From a virus, in IMG/VR virus record IMGVR_UViG_3300027247_000008, positions 1-44,416 of that record: a DNA stretch of 44,416 nucleotides. One strand, 5' to 3'. The position numbers and the translations under genes were made by a program. The stretch's first letter is position 1, and each line of letters opens with the position of its first letter. The notes beneath the pieces are model-generated. The model did not search any database. It was not told where the DNA came from and saw only the letters and a list, made by a program, of their open reading frames with translations. Positions 13,287-21,181 of the stretch are shown in pieces.

Positions 13287-16200
13287 TCAAGGACCGATAC
13301 CATACCAATCCTCTCCTTCTTTAAAGTCGGCTAATATGTCCGCTCTAGTAAGTTTATTAGGCGGATCAATTAATCCTAATTGTTTTGCTTCGTCAAGCAA
13401 TGCTCTGTAAGATTTATCAGAAAGACCTTCTTTTTTCATCTTTGCCAGAGTTTTACGAATTGTATCGCCTTCAAGAGCATCTGCGTAGATGGTTCTTAGG
13501 GCGTCTTTGGCACGGCGAGCTTCTCCGATATTCGTGAAAAAAGCGTCGTGGATTGTACCTGTTTGCACATTATTCTTCAAGCCCCACAAGTGAAACTTAC
13601 GAACAATAACTGCGTCATTACTATGGTTTCCGTTAACTCCTAAACCAATACTTGCACTGTTTAGAGAACTTTTACCAATAAGTCTACCATCCTTTGCGCT
13701 ATCTTCATAGATATTCGCAATTTTACGACCAGTAACTGGATCGGTAAACTCAATTCTTTCTTGAATTTGAGGTCTATACCTCTGCATCATAACTTTACCG
13801 TCAAATGTAACCCATGGAATATCTGATTTCTGAGTTTCATTAACGTATATCTTTGCAACTCTTTTCCAATAAGTGATAAACTCATCAGTTACAGGTGCTC
13901 TTTGGGCGAGATTTTTAGACATAATTCTATTAATCTCTGAAAAGTCTTTCGGACCTACAAACCCTGTTCTTGCGTTAGTAAGCTTTTCTACAAACAAGGC
14001 AGTATCAGGGTGAATTTCCAAGGCTTCTTTCAAAATTTCTCTTCCAACAGGTTGCCCTGAGTTAACAAGCTCAATAAGTTCTTTCCTAAATGCCTCTAGA
14101 GAAGACTTAGTAACATCTGCACCAAGCTTATCAGCTACTTTAATTTGCCCGTCAACTATACGAAGTTGCTCACCAAGCTGATCTTTAGTGATAGTAATAA
14201 ACCCTTTTTCGTTTAGGACTTTTGACAATTTTGCAGAGACATTTGCTGTCTTAGTAGCAGCACCCGCACCATAAAATGAGACCATGTTTTGTGCTTTAGC
14301 AGCTTTTGCAAGATCTTCCCAAGTTAGGTTAGCATCTCTTAGCGATGGAATTTTAAGGAATTCAGGATCATTTACTGTATCCATCGCAACAAGGTCATAT
14401 AGCCTGTTCTTTTGAGTAGTAGCAACAACATTGGATACCTGTGCAATTTGTCTGTCACCAGTTGATAAGGCAATAATTTGAGCACCAGAAGAGGATGCGT
14501 CATTCTCGATCATAAGTTTTGTTTTATAACTGCTTAATAACCGAGGATTTGCAAAATCTCCATTAACATGCTTATATACCCTAGTATATTCTAAGGCTAA
14601 CCTTGCCATTTTGGCAACTTCAGCTCCTTCTAAGCCTTTGACAAGAGGATGCTCAAGAAATTCACGGAGTCTACGATCTCTTTGAGTGGTTGCCATCATT
14701 AACTCGCCGATTTCTAAAAGACCCTTTTCATTTCTTCTAAAGATCTCTCTACGGCCCGCTTGAGTTAAAGCTTCTGTCCCCGGACCAATCATTGCGCCTA
14801 ATTGAACTCTAAGCTCATCTACAGCGTCAATAGACATTGATATAGCTCTTCCTGAGTTTAAAAATGGACGAACAAGCTCACCCCCCGTAGGTGTTAGATA
14901 ACCTCGGTGATACACTCGGCCACGAGAGTCCATAAAGACTTGAGTCTTAAAGTTTTTACCCCGAATACGATGCCATTTTGCTGTAGCCATCATGCCGTAA
15001 CCCTGTTCACCACGGTTAAGAATCTCGTGTCTAAATTCGTTGATAGAATCGTAATACTTAGAGTTACCCCTTGGGTCTCTGAATCTGAGTAAGTCATCCA
15101 TAAAGTCAAAGAATTCGTTATCAACACCATACTCTACGCTACTAACATGATTTAACATATTAGCGATATCACGGTCAATCTGAGCTTTATCATAGTCAGG
15201 AAACTTATCTCTTGAGATGATAGGAATACCTGTTTTATTACCACGAGCATCAAAGAATACCTTTTCATTAGGCCTGACATAAAGCTGATCTCTGGGTTCT
15301 ACAGTTCCAATACGTCTTGCAATTGTAACTCTTCTTTCTGCTTCTTGAAGCTTTAGAATTTGTTTATCAACAACAATGACTTCTCTTGAAATAGTTTCTG
15401 CCCAACCTCCAGACGGTCTACCTGTATCTAGATCAATTACACCTCTGCGAGCTTTACCTCTAAATTGAACTTTAATGACACCCTTTTGTTTAAGAAAGTC
15501 TAATACCTCGGACCCAATCTTGTGATGGTCTTTTAAGGTATGAGACGTAAATGGGAATAGATCTTTAAAGTTATCGTTAAACAGCTTACCAATATTGATT
15601 GCCAGGGAATCGTAGTCTGTAGACTGCCCCGAAGCAACTAATTTAATAGCATTTGTAATCGTATCTAAGGACTTATTATCCATGATAAGAGAACTTGGTG
15701 CCCTCTTAGCATAAAAGAACTCTAGATCAAGAATCCTTCGCTCTTGCTCTCTTGCAAGCCTGAGTAGCTTTGTAATAAATGCTTCTGTTGGTGGTTTTTC
15801 TTCAAAGATAAAATTGTATACTTTATCTATAATCTTATTTCCAGTAGCCTTGTCAAGCTCCTTTCGGAACTCATTAAGCTTTTTTACCTTCTCAAAGTCA
15901 CTAATCGAGCGAGCCTCTTTGATTTGTTGATCAACGATAGCCCTACTGATTCTCGGGTACTTCATCATAGTGTTCTTAACGAACTTTTTTTGAGTTGGAA
16001 ACTTGTTAGCATAGCTTTGAAAGTATACTTTAAGCGGAGTTCTTCCTGAGAAATAAAGTTTCTTTGCTAGCTTGGCGCCATCCTTGGCTCTCCAGTTATC
16101 AATAAATCTTTGATCTTTTAACAGATTCTCTTGAAGCTCATCAAACGAGTAATATTTACCCATGATATTTACTTTAGGGACTTCGTCTTTAAGGTTCATG

Positions 16201-17783
16201 TAGCTTAGAAAAAGCTCAGATTTCTTTCTTGATCTTGTATCAAGTAATCTAGCCACGTTTTGAACAGCGAATCTATTTTCAGCCCTAACAACAGCCGGAA
16301 AGTCCTCCCAAGGAGTTTTATCCTTAGCATACCGCTCAAATACAACTCTTAAATTCTCAACCATAACTGTTTGTTGATTGACAGAAATCTTGTCATCAAG
16401 GCCGCTAATAACACTCTCAATAAACTCTTTTTCTTCCGAAGAGATGAGTTTAGAGGCCTTCATAAAGTCAATACGTTCTTGTAGTAAATTAAAGTCTGGG
16501 TCATAGATCAAGTTATTTTTAATTTCACCTGTAAGAGGATCTGCTGAAAAGTTTCTTTCATCAAAAACATTACCTGTTCTGCGCCTAGAGTCCTGCTTAC
16601 CAGCAAGAGTGACGCCTTTATAATCAGAAAGTGATAACGTTTTGTTATAATCATCTGCGTCCATAAGAATCATCTGTCTAAGAGCATCTTTATGCTCGGG
16701 GCTTCTAATTAACACACTTGGTTTAGAAACCTTAATAATAGTATCTTTTTCTCTAAGCTTCTGTCTAGGTCTGAACACGGCAGTTAATTGTGTAGCCTTA
16801 GACCTTAATGCCTGAATAGAAAGTGCTTTGCCTGTTTGAGTGATAAACTGATCATATTTCAGCTTGCCTTCCCTAAACATGTTTGCCTTATCTTCACCAC
16901 CAAGCACACTCTTCTGAACATCAAAAGTCTGTCTTTTTAACCACTCACCAAAGGATTCTCTCTTAGGTGGAACCCCTGTTAGTAACTCTGGCTTTACTTT
17001 TTCAAGCGCCTTTTTGTTTATCTCTTTTGCATCTGTTTCTGCTAGTTCTGTCTTTGATTTTAGTACAGGAATAAGCGTACTACGGCAATTCCAATGTAAA
17101 GGAGGAACAAACCGCTTATCATCAACATCATAGACTTTACCGTTGTGATGTGAACAAATAGGACTTGTACGACTGTCTAAAATAGCACTAAACAAATAAC
17201 CCTTAATCAGGGGCTTGTTTGCAAGAACAACTCTATTTAAAGCCGCACTCTGTGTACTAGTAATTGCTGTTCTAGTCAAAGTAGATGCCTGTGCCTCAGT
17301 AAGCTTTGTTGTCCGCATTACATCAGCAATAATCTCTTTAGGTGGCTTGCCATTAGCAAGACCAGCTTTAACTTTAGTCTGAATTCTAACTAACTCTCCA
17401 GAGGAGATATTAACGACATTCTTAGTTAGTGTTCTCTCACCCTTCATCGTAGGGCCAATAATTTCTTCAAGTAGTTCCTTTGTTTTAGGTTTTTCAACCT
17501 TATAAAAGCCTTTTACATCTTTGTAGAAATTATCGGCATGAAATGAAAGTTGAGAAGTAGAAAATTCTTTGATAGAGCTAACAAGGTGCGAGTCTAATTC
17601 TCTAGCAAACCTTACTGCTTCTTTTTTAACATCGGCACGAATATCTTTATTTAATAATTTAAACAAGTTTTCCTTGTGACGAGTCATAATACGGCGGTTT
17701 TGTAACTGAACGCCCTCTTCGTATAAACGAACATCAAGCATGTGCTCGACAATACGACTGTAAATTTTGTCATTAATATCCAT
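13287..17783 (-). CDS. MuF head protein fused to single-subunit RNA polymerase
   Basis: This 1498-residue protein has two recognisable parts. Residues about 130-240 form a MuF/SPP1 gp7-type domain: LTRTAITSTQSAALNR, then DSRTSPICSHHNGKVYDV and PPLHWNCRSTLIPV (Cys210, His230, Cys233). Residues about 900-1430 form a T7/N4-type RNA polymerase: DSRGRVYHRG (952-960), motif A ENDASSSGAQ with Asp1095, motif B K1163 and Y1171-G1172 at the T7 spacing of eight, and motif C TIHDAFFTN with Asp1413. The linker (250-900) is long and charged. It sits between portal and scaffold, the MuF position. All catalytic aspartates are present. I infer a virion RNAP delivered with DNA to transcribe early genes; the T7 Arg627 equivalent appears replaced by Ala1159/Lys1160. 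Confidence 0.88.
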   Translation of the reverse strand: MDINDKIYSRIVEHMLDVRLYEEGVQLQNRRIMTRHKENLFKLLNKDIRADVKKEAVRFARELDSHLVSSIKEFSTSQLSFHADNFYKDVKGFYKVEKPKTKELLEEIIGPTMKGERTLTKNVVNISSGELVRIQTKVKAGLANGKPPKEIIADVMRTTKLTEAQASTLTRTAITSTQSAALNRVVLANKPLIKGYLFSAILDSRTSPICSHHNGKVYDVDDKRFVPPLHWNCRSTLIPVLKSKTELAETDAKEINKKALEKVKPELLTGVPPKRESFGEWLKRQTFDVQKSVLGGEDKANMFREGKLKYDQFITQTGKALSIQALRSKATQLTAVFRPRQKLREKDTIIKVSKPSVLIRSPEHKDALRQMILMDADDYNKTLSLSDYKGVTLAGKQDSRRRTGNVFDERNFSADPLTGEIKNNLIYDPDFNLLQERIDFMKASKLISSEEKEFIESVISGLDDKISVNQQTVMVENLRVVFERYAKDKTPWEDFPAVVRAENRFAVQNVARLLDTRSRKKSELFLSYMNLKDEVPKVNIMGKYYSFDELQENLLKDQRFIDNWRAKDGAKLAKKLYFSGRTPLKVYFQSYANKFPTQKKFVKNTMMKYPRISRAIVDQQIKEARSISDFEKVKKLNEFRKELDKATGNKIIDKVYNFIFEEKPPTEAFITKLLRLAREQERRILDLEFFYAKRAPSSLIMDNKSLDTITNAIKLVASGQSTDYDSLAINIGKLFNDNFKDLFPFTSHTLKDHHKIGSEVLDFLKQKGVIKVQFRGKARRGVIDLDTGRPSGGWAETISREVIVVDKQILKLQEAERRVTIARRIGTVEPRDQLYVRPNEKVFFDARGNKTGIPIISRDKFPDYDKAQIDRDIANMLNHVSSVEYGVDNEFFDFMDDLLRFRDPRGNSKYYDSINEFRHEILNRGEQGYGMMATAKWHRIRGKNFKTQVFMDSRGRVYHRGYLTPTGGELVRPFLNSGRAISMSIDAVDELRVQLGAMIGPGTEALTQAGRREIFRRNEKGLLEIGELMMATTQRDRRLREFLEHPLVKGLEGAEVAKMARLALEYTRVYKHVNGDFANPRLLSSYKTKLMIENDASSSGAQIIALSTGDRQIAQVSNVVATTQKNRLYDLVAMDTVNDPEFLKIPSLRDANLTWEDLAKAAKAQNMVSFYGAGAATKTANVSAKLSKVLNEKGFITITKDQLGEQLRIVDGQIKVADKLGADVTKSSLEAFRKELIELVNSGQPVGREILKEALEIHPDTALFVEKLTNARTGFVGPKDFSEINRIMSKNLAQRAPVTDEFITYWKRVAKIYVNETQKSDIPWVTFDGKVMMQRYRPQIQERIEFTDPVTGRKIANIYEDSAKDGRLIGKSSLNSASIGLGVNGNHSNDAVIVRKFHLWGLKNNVQTGTIHDAFFTNIGEARRAKDALRTIYADALEGDTIRKTLAKMKKEGLSDKSYRALLDEAKQLGLIDPPNKLTRADILADFKEGEDWYGIGP

Positions 17784-17870
17784 CTAGTACTCCCTTGAGT
17801 AGTTAGGTTAGAGAGCAGTTTAAGGTCGTACTCAGGACAAGTAGGATGCTATAGAGCAGAGCCTGAACTT

Positions 17871-19439
17871 TTATTGCTGCAAGTCAATCTGATTGTCTGG
17901 AACAGTATTAACAAGAGGATCTGTTTGAATCTGTTCTACTGCCGCTTCATCATCGTAATCAGCGGGAAGGAAATCATTGTACTTTGCAATATTGATAAAT
18001 GTATCACGAGAAATAATTCCACTCTGATACCACTCGGAAACGAGCCGCATAGCGCCTTCACCACCGACCATGGGTGAGAAGTCACTTGATAGTTGGAACT
18101 CGATATCATCTGCTGTATACTTTGTGTTATACTTCCAATTAAGTATGAATGCAAGAATTGAACGCATAGTACCAGAGATTTTAGCATTGAGTGTACCAAG
18201 CTGTGCGGTTTGAGAAGCATTACGAATTTCTAGCGCAACACCTGAAGCAGCCATCTCAGGAGACAACATGCGGATACCCATCTTAGCCATTTCATCCACA
18301 GTAGCAGTAATTGCTCTATCCATATCAGCAAGAGCAGTTGTAGGTGTTTCAAGAACAGTGATAGATTCATCCTTGCGAACACGAAGCCATGTACCAAGCC
18401 CTGCACCTACTAAGGTATCAAATTCTTCATCTGTCATGTCAGACTGCACAACTGGCGTATAAGTTGCAGCGCCATACAGCAGGTGATTGCGACGAGAAAC
18501 CTTATTGTAAAGTGCTACTTCTCTATCGATAAGTGGCATAAGAACGGGTTCAACATAATCAAACTGACCGTTAAGTGGCCAAGCAGGAATACGATTGAGT
18601 CTCTCACCGAAGAACATTGGGACTACAGTGTTAACTTTTTCAAATCCACCTTCTGTAACATCTACTGGATACTCTTGTCTTGCTTCACCATTAAGAACTT
18701 TAACTTCAGAGTTTGGATCTTTGTTCTGATAGATGTCGATTACAAGATATCCTGACTCATCGAGATAATGATCGGCGACAGTATCAACATAGTCTGGATG
18801 CCAAGGATTATCTGGTTTAAAGTTTTCTGAAAGATAACGAGTGATGAAACGTGTAAGTGTTTTCTTACGAGTAATAGGATGGATAGCTGTTTGAATGTTG
18901 ATAACATTTTCAGCTTGAATAAGAACAGGATAGGGTTTAATTGTATCACGTTCCTCGGTAGACATCATGTCGTATTCTTCATCAGAAACAGAAGGACGAT
19001 CAACATAGACCCAAGCATTAGAAGTCTGAAGCTCTTCCCATAGAGCATTGTCTAAAAAGTTAAAAATGGATTTACCTTCAGCGGTAAACTCATTCTTAAT
19101 CCAGTTGGTAGCCTCGTCAGGAAGATCTTTTGGTAGCCGCATTTGTGATTCTTTTCTCAACAGCGCACTAATAAGAACTTTACAATATTGAGAAGTTAAA
19201 CCCGGAAGTTCAGCTTCGGACTTATAAAACTCGTATTGTGCTCCAGTCATACTTGGAGAAAAAGGGATCAGAAGATTTGTATTGTTGCTTAAGAGAACAT
19301 CATCATGCGCTTTAGCGTTAGCTTGCCCTTGCAAGATGGCTCTTGATTTTTTCCATAGTGGTACAAGAGAATGATACTTTGAAGTAGGATCAGCAACACT
19401 CTTCTTATAATTCTTCATAGGTTGTTTAATTTGAGACAT
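17871..19439 (-). CDS. Portal protein (DUF4055 type)
   Basis: This 522-residue protein begins MSQIKQPMKNYKKSVADP. Segments such as YKSEAELPGLTSQYCKVL, FLDNALWEELQTSNAWVYVDRP and VEPVLMPLIDREVALYNKVSRRNHLL match the DUF4055 portal family. A clip/stem-like region with GVALEIRNASQTAQLG lies at about 405-420. It forms the dodecameric DNA channel at the capsid vertex and binds terminase. It lies upstream of the MuF-RNAP gene, normal portal-MuF order, but unusually far (about 19.5 kb) from the terminase genes. Confidence 0.9.
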   Translation of the reverse strand: MSQIKQPMKNYKKSVADPTSKYHSLVPLWKKSRAILQGQANAKAHDDVLLSNNTNLLIPFSPSMTGAQYEFYKSEAELPGLTSQYCKVLISALLRKESQMRLPKDLPDEATNWIKNEFTAEGKSIFNFLDNALWEELQTSNAWVYVDRPSVSDEEYDMMSTEERDTIKPYPVLIQAENVINIQTAIHPITRKKTLTRFITRYLSENFKPDNPWHPDYVDTVADHYLDESGYLVIDIYQNKDPNSEVKVLNGEARQEYPVDVTEGGFEKVNTVVPMFFGERLNRIPAWPLNGQFDYVEPVLMPLIDREVALYNKVSRRNHLLYGAATYTPVVQSDMTDEEFDTLVGAGLGTWLRVRKDESITVLETPTTALADMDRAITATVDEMAKMGIRMLSPEMAASGVALEIRNASQTAQLGTLNAKISGTMRSILAFILNWKYNTKYTADDIEFQLSSDFSPMVGGEGAMRLVSEWYQSGIISRDTFINIAKYNDFLPADYDDEAAVEQIQTDPLVNTVPDNQIDLQQ

Positions 19440-19454
19440 GAGTGAAGTCCTCTT

Positions 19455-19742
19455 TTACCATTTTACTTTATTGGCCCAATACGCAGCGGAAAGTTTTCCT
19501 TTAGCAATATTACTTGCGTGTCTTGCTTTAAAAGACTCTCTACGCTTTCTATAAGATTCTGATTCACCCTCTTTCTTGGGAGAGCCACTTACACCTTGAG
19601 CACCAAAGCGAATTGTTTTAATTGTGTCGCCCTCTTTAGCAACAACAATATGAGATTTAGTAGGATGATTTGGAGTCCTCTTTGGTTGATTGTAACCAGA
19701 GACTCCGGCTCGTTCGAAACGAGGATCTTTGCTTTTAGCCAC
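19455..19742 (-). CDS. Small basic conserved phage protein
   Basis: This 95-residue basic protein begins MAKSKDPRFERAGVSGYNQP and ends FKARHASNIAKGKLSAAYWANKVKW. I recognise the C-terminal Lys/Ala/Trp pattern as one recurring in phage genomes next to structural genes (possibly the DUF5872 family; family name not certain). Its role is unknown; a DNA- or virion-associated function is plausible from charge and position ahead of the portal. The AAGGAGGAG ribosome binding site forms the first bases of the predicted transcript from promoter candidate C. Confidence 0.75.
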   Translation of the reverse strand: MAKSKDPRFERAGVSGYNQPKRTPNHPTKSHIVVAKEGDTIKTIRFGAQGVSGSPKKEGESESYRKRRESFKARHASNIAKGKLSAAYWANKVKW

Positions 19743-19754
19743 GGGGACTCCTCC

Positions 19755-19774
19755 TTCTTAAAAGTCAGGTAATA
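19755..19774 (-). promoter_or_regulatory. Phage-type promoter candidate, copy C
   Basis: The minus strand reads TATTACCTGACTTTTAAGAA. The predicted transcript would start GAAGGAGGAG at 19757, placing a ribosome binding site at its very 5' end with no leader hairpin. It would drive the small basic protein, portal, MuF-RNAP, scaffold, capsid and neck genes. Confidence 0.55.
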
Positions 19775-19788
19775 ATTTTCTAATAAAA

Positions 19789-19852
19789 TGAGGGGTGTAG
19801 CGGTTGGCTTTAGCCTAACCCCGTGTCATAGACAAAATATCTACACCCCTCA
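19789..19852 (-). terminator. Structured terminator-like element with nested hairpins
   Basis: A perfect 12-bp stem (19789-19800 with 19841-19852, TGAGGGGTGTAG with its complement) encloses a GGTT-GGC/GCC-AACC hairpin (19802-19820) and a short TGTC/GACA hairpin. On the minus strand it is followed by TTTTATTAG, a weak T-tract. It lies between promoter candidates D and C. It may be a terminator, an attenuator or a structured RNA. No coding potential is seen. Confidence 0.55.
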
Positions 19853-19856
19853 CTAG

Positions 19857-19896
19857 GGAGACATTCAGGAAAACTTGAGAGTTTAAGCCTGTCTCC
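19857..19896 (-). other. Leader hairpin after promoter D
   Basis: GGAGAC (19857-19862) pairs with GTCTCC (19891-19896); AGG/CCT continues after a bulge, and AAACT/AGTTT forms the tip. It starts at about +16 from the predicted start of promoter D and just follows the spanin stop codon. Confidence 0.5.
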
Positions 19897-19908
19897 ATTT
19901 AACTTTTA

Positions 19909-19928
19909 TTCTTAAAGGTCAGGTATTT
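19909..19928 (-). promoter_or_regulatory. Phage-type promoter candidate, copy D
   Basis: The minus strand reads AAATACCTGACCTTTAAGAA. It overlaps the last codons of the restored spanin frame. The predicted start is G19911, followed by two structured elements and then copy C. Confidence 0.55.
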
Positions 19929-20065
19929 TTGGAAAAAATTACCTATACCTCTGCCGATATCACTTGGCCTTGGCAACTCCCATAAAAATAAAGACCAAAG
20001 CATAAAGAATATAATAAACCAAGGCGGAATATTATTTACAGTAATACTATCGACAGTATCTGCTT

Positions 20066-20410
20066 TTACCTCAGAAGTATCAGAGGATTGATTAATGGTC
20101 CTTGCTTGAGGGCGGACTGGTCCTTGCTTGAGGGCGGACTATCTTCTGCTCTGTATTCTGGGTATTCCCGATATTCTGGTTCGTCGTCTTGCCTATTTGC
20201 GTATTGGCTGCTACGTTGGTTCCTCCGCTGAGAAGGCCCAGAGGGAGTTTGCTGCAACTGCTTACCATGCCAGTCGAGACCAAAAGCAAGAGCGGCAAAG
20301 CTAAACGTAGGCCAAACAAGAACTTCAGCCATTGAAGCATCACCTTTCCAGACTGTAAAAAATAGTGGTATAAATAGCGCAATTGCTAGCTCCCTCTTGT
20401 AAGTCTTCAT
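20066..20410 (-). CDS. Membrane protein overlapping the spanin
   Basis: The chosen start is MKTYKRELAIALFIPLFF at 20410, overlapping the endolysin stop as ATGA. Hydrophobic segments lie at about residues 8-22 and 31-46 (VLVWPTFSFAALAFGL), followed by a polar Arg/Gln/Asp-rich tail. The MKTYKRELA start and MAEVLVWP segment recur in phage lysis clusters, where the gene precedes and overlaps the spanin in another frame. The 22-bp duplication extends this tail: without it the protein would end SSKDH at about 20092. It may be a holin or a lysis accessory; this is inferred. Confidence 0.65.
   Translation of the reverse strand: MKTYKRELAIALFIPLFFTVWKGDASMAEVLVWPTFSFAALAFGLDWHGKQLQQTPSGPSQRRNQRSSQYANRQDDEPEYREYPEYRAEDSPPSSKDQSALKQGPLINPLILLR
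20097..20140. repeat. 22-bp perfect tandem duplication
   Basis: Two adjacent identical 22-base units lie at 20097-20118 and 20119-20140 (each begins GGTCCTTGCTTGAGG and ends GCGGACT). Since 22 is not divisible by three, it shifts both overlapping genes (spanin and membrane protein). Removing one unit restores a full-length spanin. Confidence 0.95.
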
Positions 20411-20904
20411 TGTGGGTAATCCTTCCAAGTAAGTTGGAAATGGGGGCCATCAATAAAGGGGCGTTTTCCTTGATCCCAACGAGCCTTAACGTAAGTAGAC
20501 TTAGCTAGTTCGGCTGAGTCATAATAGTTAAGTGCCTTTAACCAAGCTGCACCCCATAAAATTTCTACATCATGTTCGATAGCAGAAAGCCTAAAGGCCT
20601 CTGCAATATTTACATAGAGAGAAAAAGGCTCGTAGGTATAGCCATTTACATAAGCAATAACATCTACAGCATGACCTGTAAGATGTCTTGACTTCATTGT
20701 TTTAGATGCGCCTGTGTTGTATAAGATCTTCTGTTTTTCTAAAGATCTAACACCTTCTGTAATACCGTGTTTTTCTAAAGATCTAACACCTTCTGTAATA
20801 CCGAAGTCTACAGAGGATTTGGCAAGAGCTGTTTTAGCAACCCTTACCAAATCAGGATGAACACCTTCAAGTTTTCTTAAGGAACGTTCACCAAAGTTAT
20901 TCAT
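20407..20904 (-). CDS. M15-type endolysin (L-Ala-D-Glu / VanY-like peptidase)
   Basis: This 165-residue protein has the M15 zinc peptidase signature SRHLTGHAVD (His74, Asp81) and the C-terminal GPHFQLTW (His155), as in endolysins that cut peptidoglycan cross-bridges. There is no signal peptide, so it would need a holin. A 36-bp in-frame tandem duplication inserts a second ITEGVRSLEK-type copy at about residues 36-59, just before the helix leading to the active site; relatives have one copy. Folding may tolerate this or not. AGGAGAGTACAA precedes the ATG, and the next gene overlaps by ATGA. Confidence 0.88.
   Translation of the reverse strand: MNNFGERSLRKLEGVHPDLVRVAKTALAKSSVDFGITEGVRSLEKHGITEGVRSLEKQKILYNTGASKTMKSRHLTGHAVDVIAYVNGYTYEPFSLYVNIAEAFRLSAIEHDVEILWGAAWLKALNYYDSAELAKSTYVKARWDQGKRPFIDGPHFQLTWKDYPQ
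20732..20803. repeat. 36-bp perfect tandem duplication in the endolysin
   Basis: Units 20732-20767 and 20768-20803 are identical (each begins TGTTTTTCTAAAGATC and ends GTAATACCG). The duplication adds 12 residues in frame. It is one of three tandem duplications in the window. Confidence 0.95.
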
Positions 20905-20962
20905 TTGTACTCTCCTAGTTTCGTTAAAGAAAATTCTTCGTTTTCAGAAAAGAACTTTGAAG

Positions 20963-21181
20963 TCATTCGGGGATTTCTTCTAAAATTTCTGTTAGCTTTA
21001 TTAGCAAATCAGGGTCGTTAGAATTTTGGTAGTTTAAATTTAAAGATAGACTAAACTCACCAATTTTCCGTTGGATGTTTTCTGAAAGTATTTGAAATAC
21101 TGAAACATCACAATCAGAAGTCTGTTTAACATCATTAACTCTAATAGCTGTTACTCTAATTGTTTTATCTGACATATCCAT
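20963..21181 (-). CDS. Hypothetical protein, 72 residues
   Basis: This small soluble protein begins MDMSDKTIRVTAIRVND and ends DLLIKLTEILEEIPE. It has beta strands and a C-terminal helix, with no recognised family. Its start overlaps the stop of the upstream tail gene as TGATG, with GGAGAA upstream. It lies between minor tail proteins and the endolysin. A virion or tail-associated role is possible from position only. Confidence 0.6.
   Translation of the reverse strand: MDMSDKTIRVTAIRVNDVKQTSDCDVSVFQILSENIQRKIGEFSLSLNLNYQNSNDPDLLIKLTEILEEIPE

Larger units (their letters stand above)
19899..20340 (-). pseudogene. u-spanin lipoprotein, frameshifted by a 22-bp duplication
   Basis: The frame starts at ATG 20340 with a lipoprotein signal (MLQWLKF ... 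LLLLVSTGMVSSC; lipobox VSSC), then LPLGLLSGGTNVAANTQIGK and TEQKIVRPQART. A 22-bp tandem duplication at 20097-20140 then shifts the frame, which stops at 20092 (SPPSSKDH). If one copy is removed, reading continues as INQSSDTSEVKADTVDSITV, then NNIPPWFIIFFMLWSLFLWE and a basic tail, stopping at 19899 (139 residues). A lipobox plus a C-terminal membrane helix is the u-spanin layout, which fuses inner and outer membranes at lysis. As written the product lacks its membrane anchor and is probably inactive, or the duplication is an assembly error. Confidence 0.75.

Noticed and set aside
13287-17783. The MuF fusion as a polymorphic toxin carrying a C-terminal toxin domain.
   Set aside because: MuF-toxin fusions exist, but the C-terminal part contains the ordered RNAP motifs DxRGR, A, B and C.
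17816-17835. An eighth, degenerate copy of the promoter element before the MuF-RNAP gene (GAGTACGACCTTAAACTG on the minus strand).
   Set aside because: It lacks the CTGAC core and the GAA start and matches only ACCTTAAA; too weak to count.
19789-19852. A tRNA, because of the long terminal stem and internal hairpins.
   Set aside because: No T-loop, anticodon arm or CCA-adjacent pattern; the stem is 12 bp and the whole element only 64 bases.
20066-20382. The two overlapping lysis frames as an i-spanin/o-spanin (Rz/Rz1) embedded pair.
   Set aside because: Neither has an Rz-like coiled coil. Removing the 22-bp repeat reveals a C-terminal membrane helix on the lipoprotein, which is the u-spanin layout.
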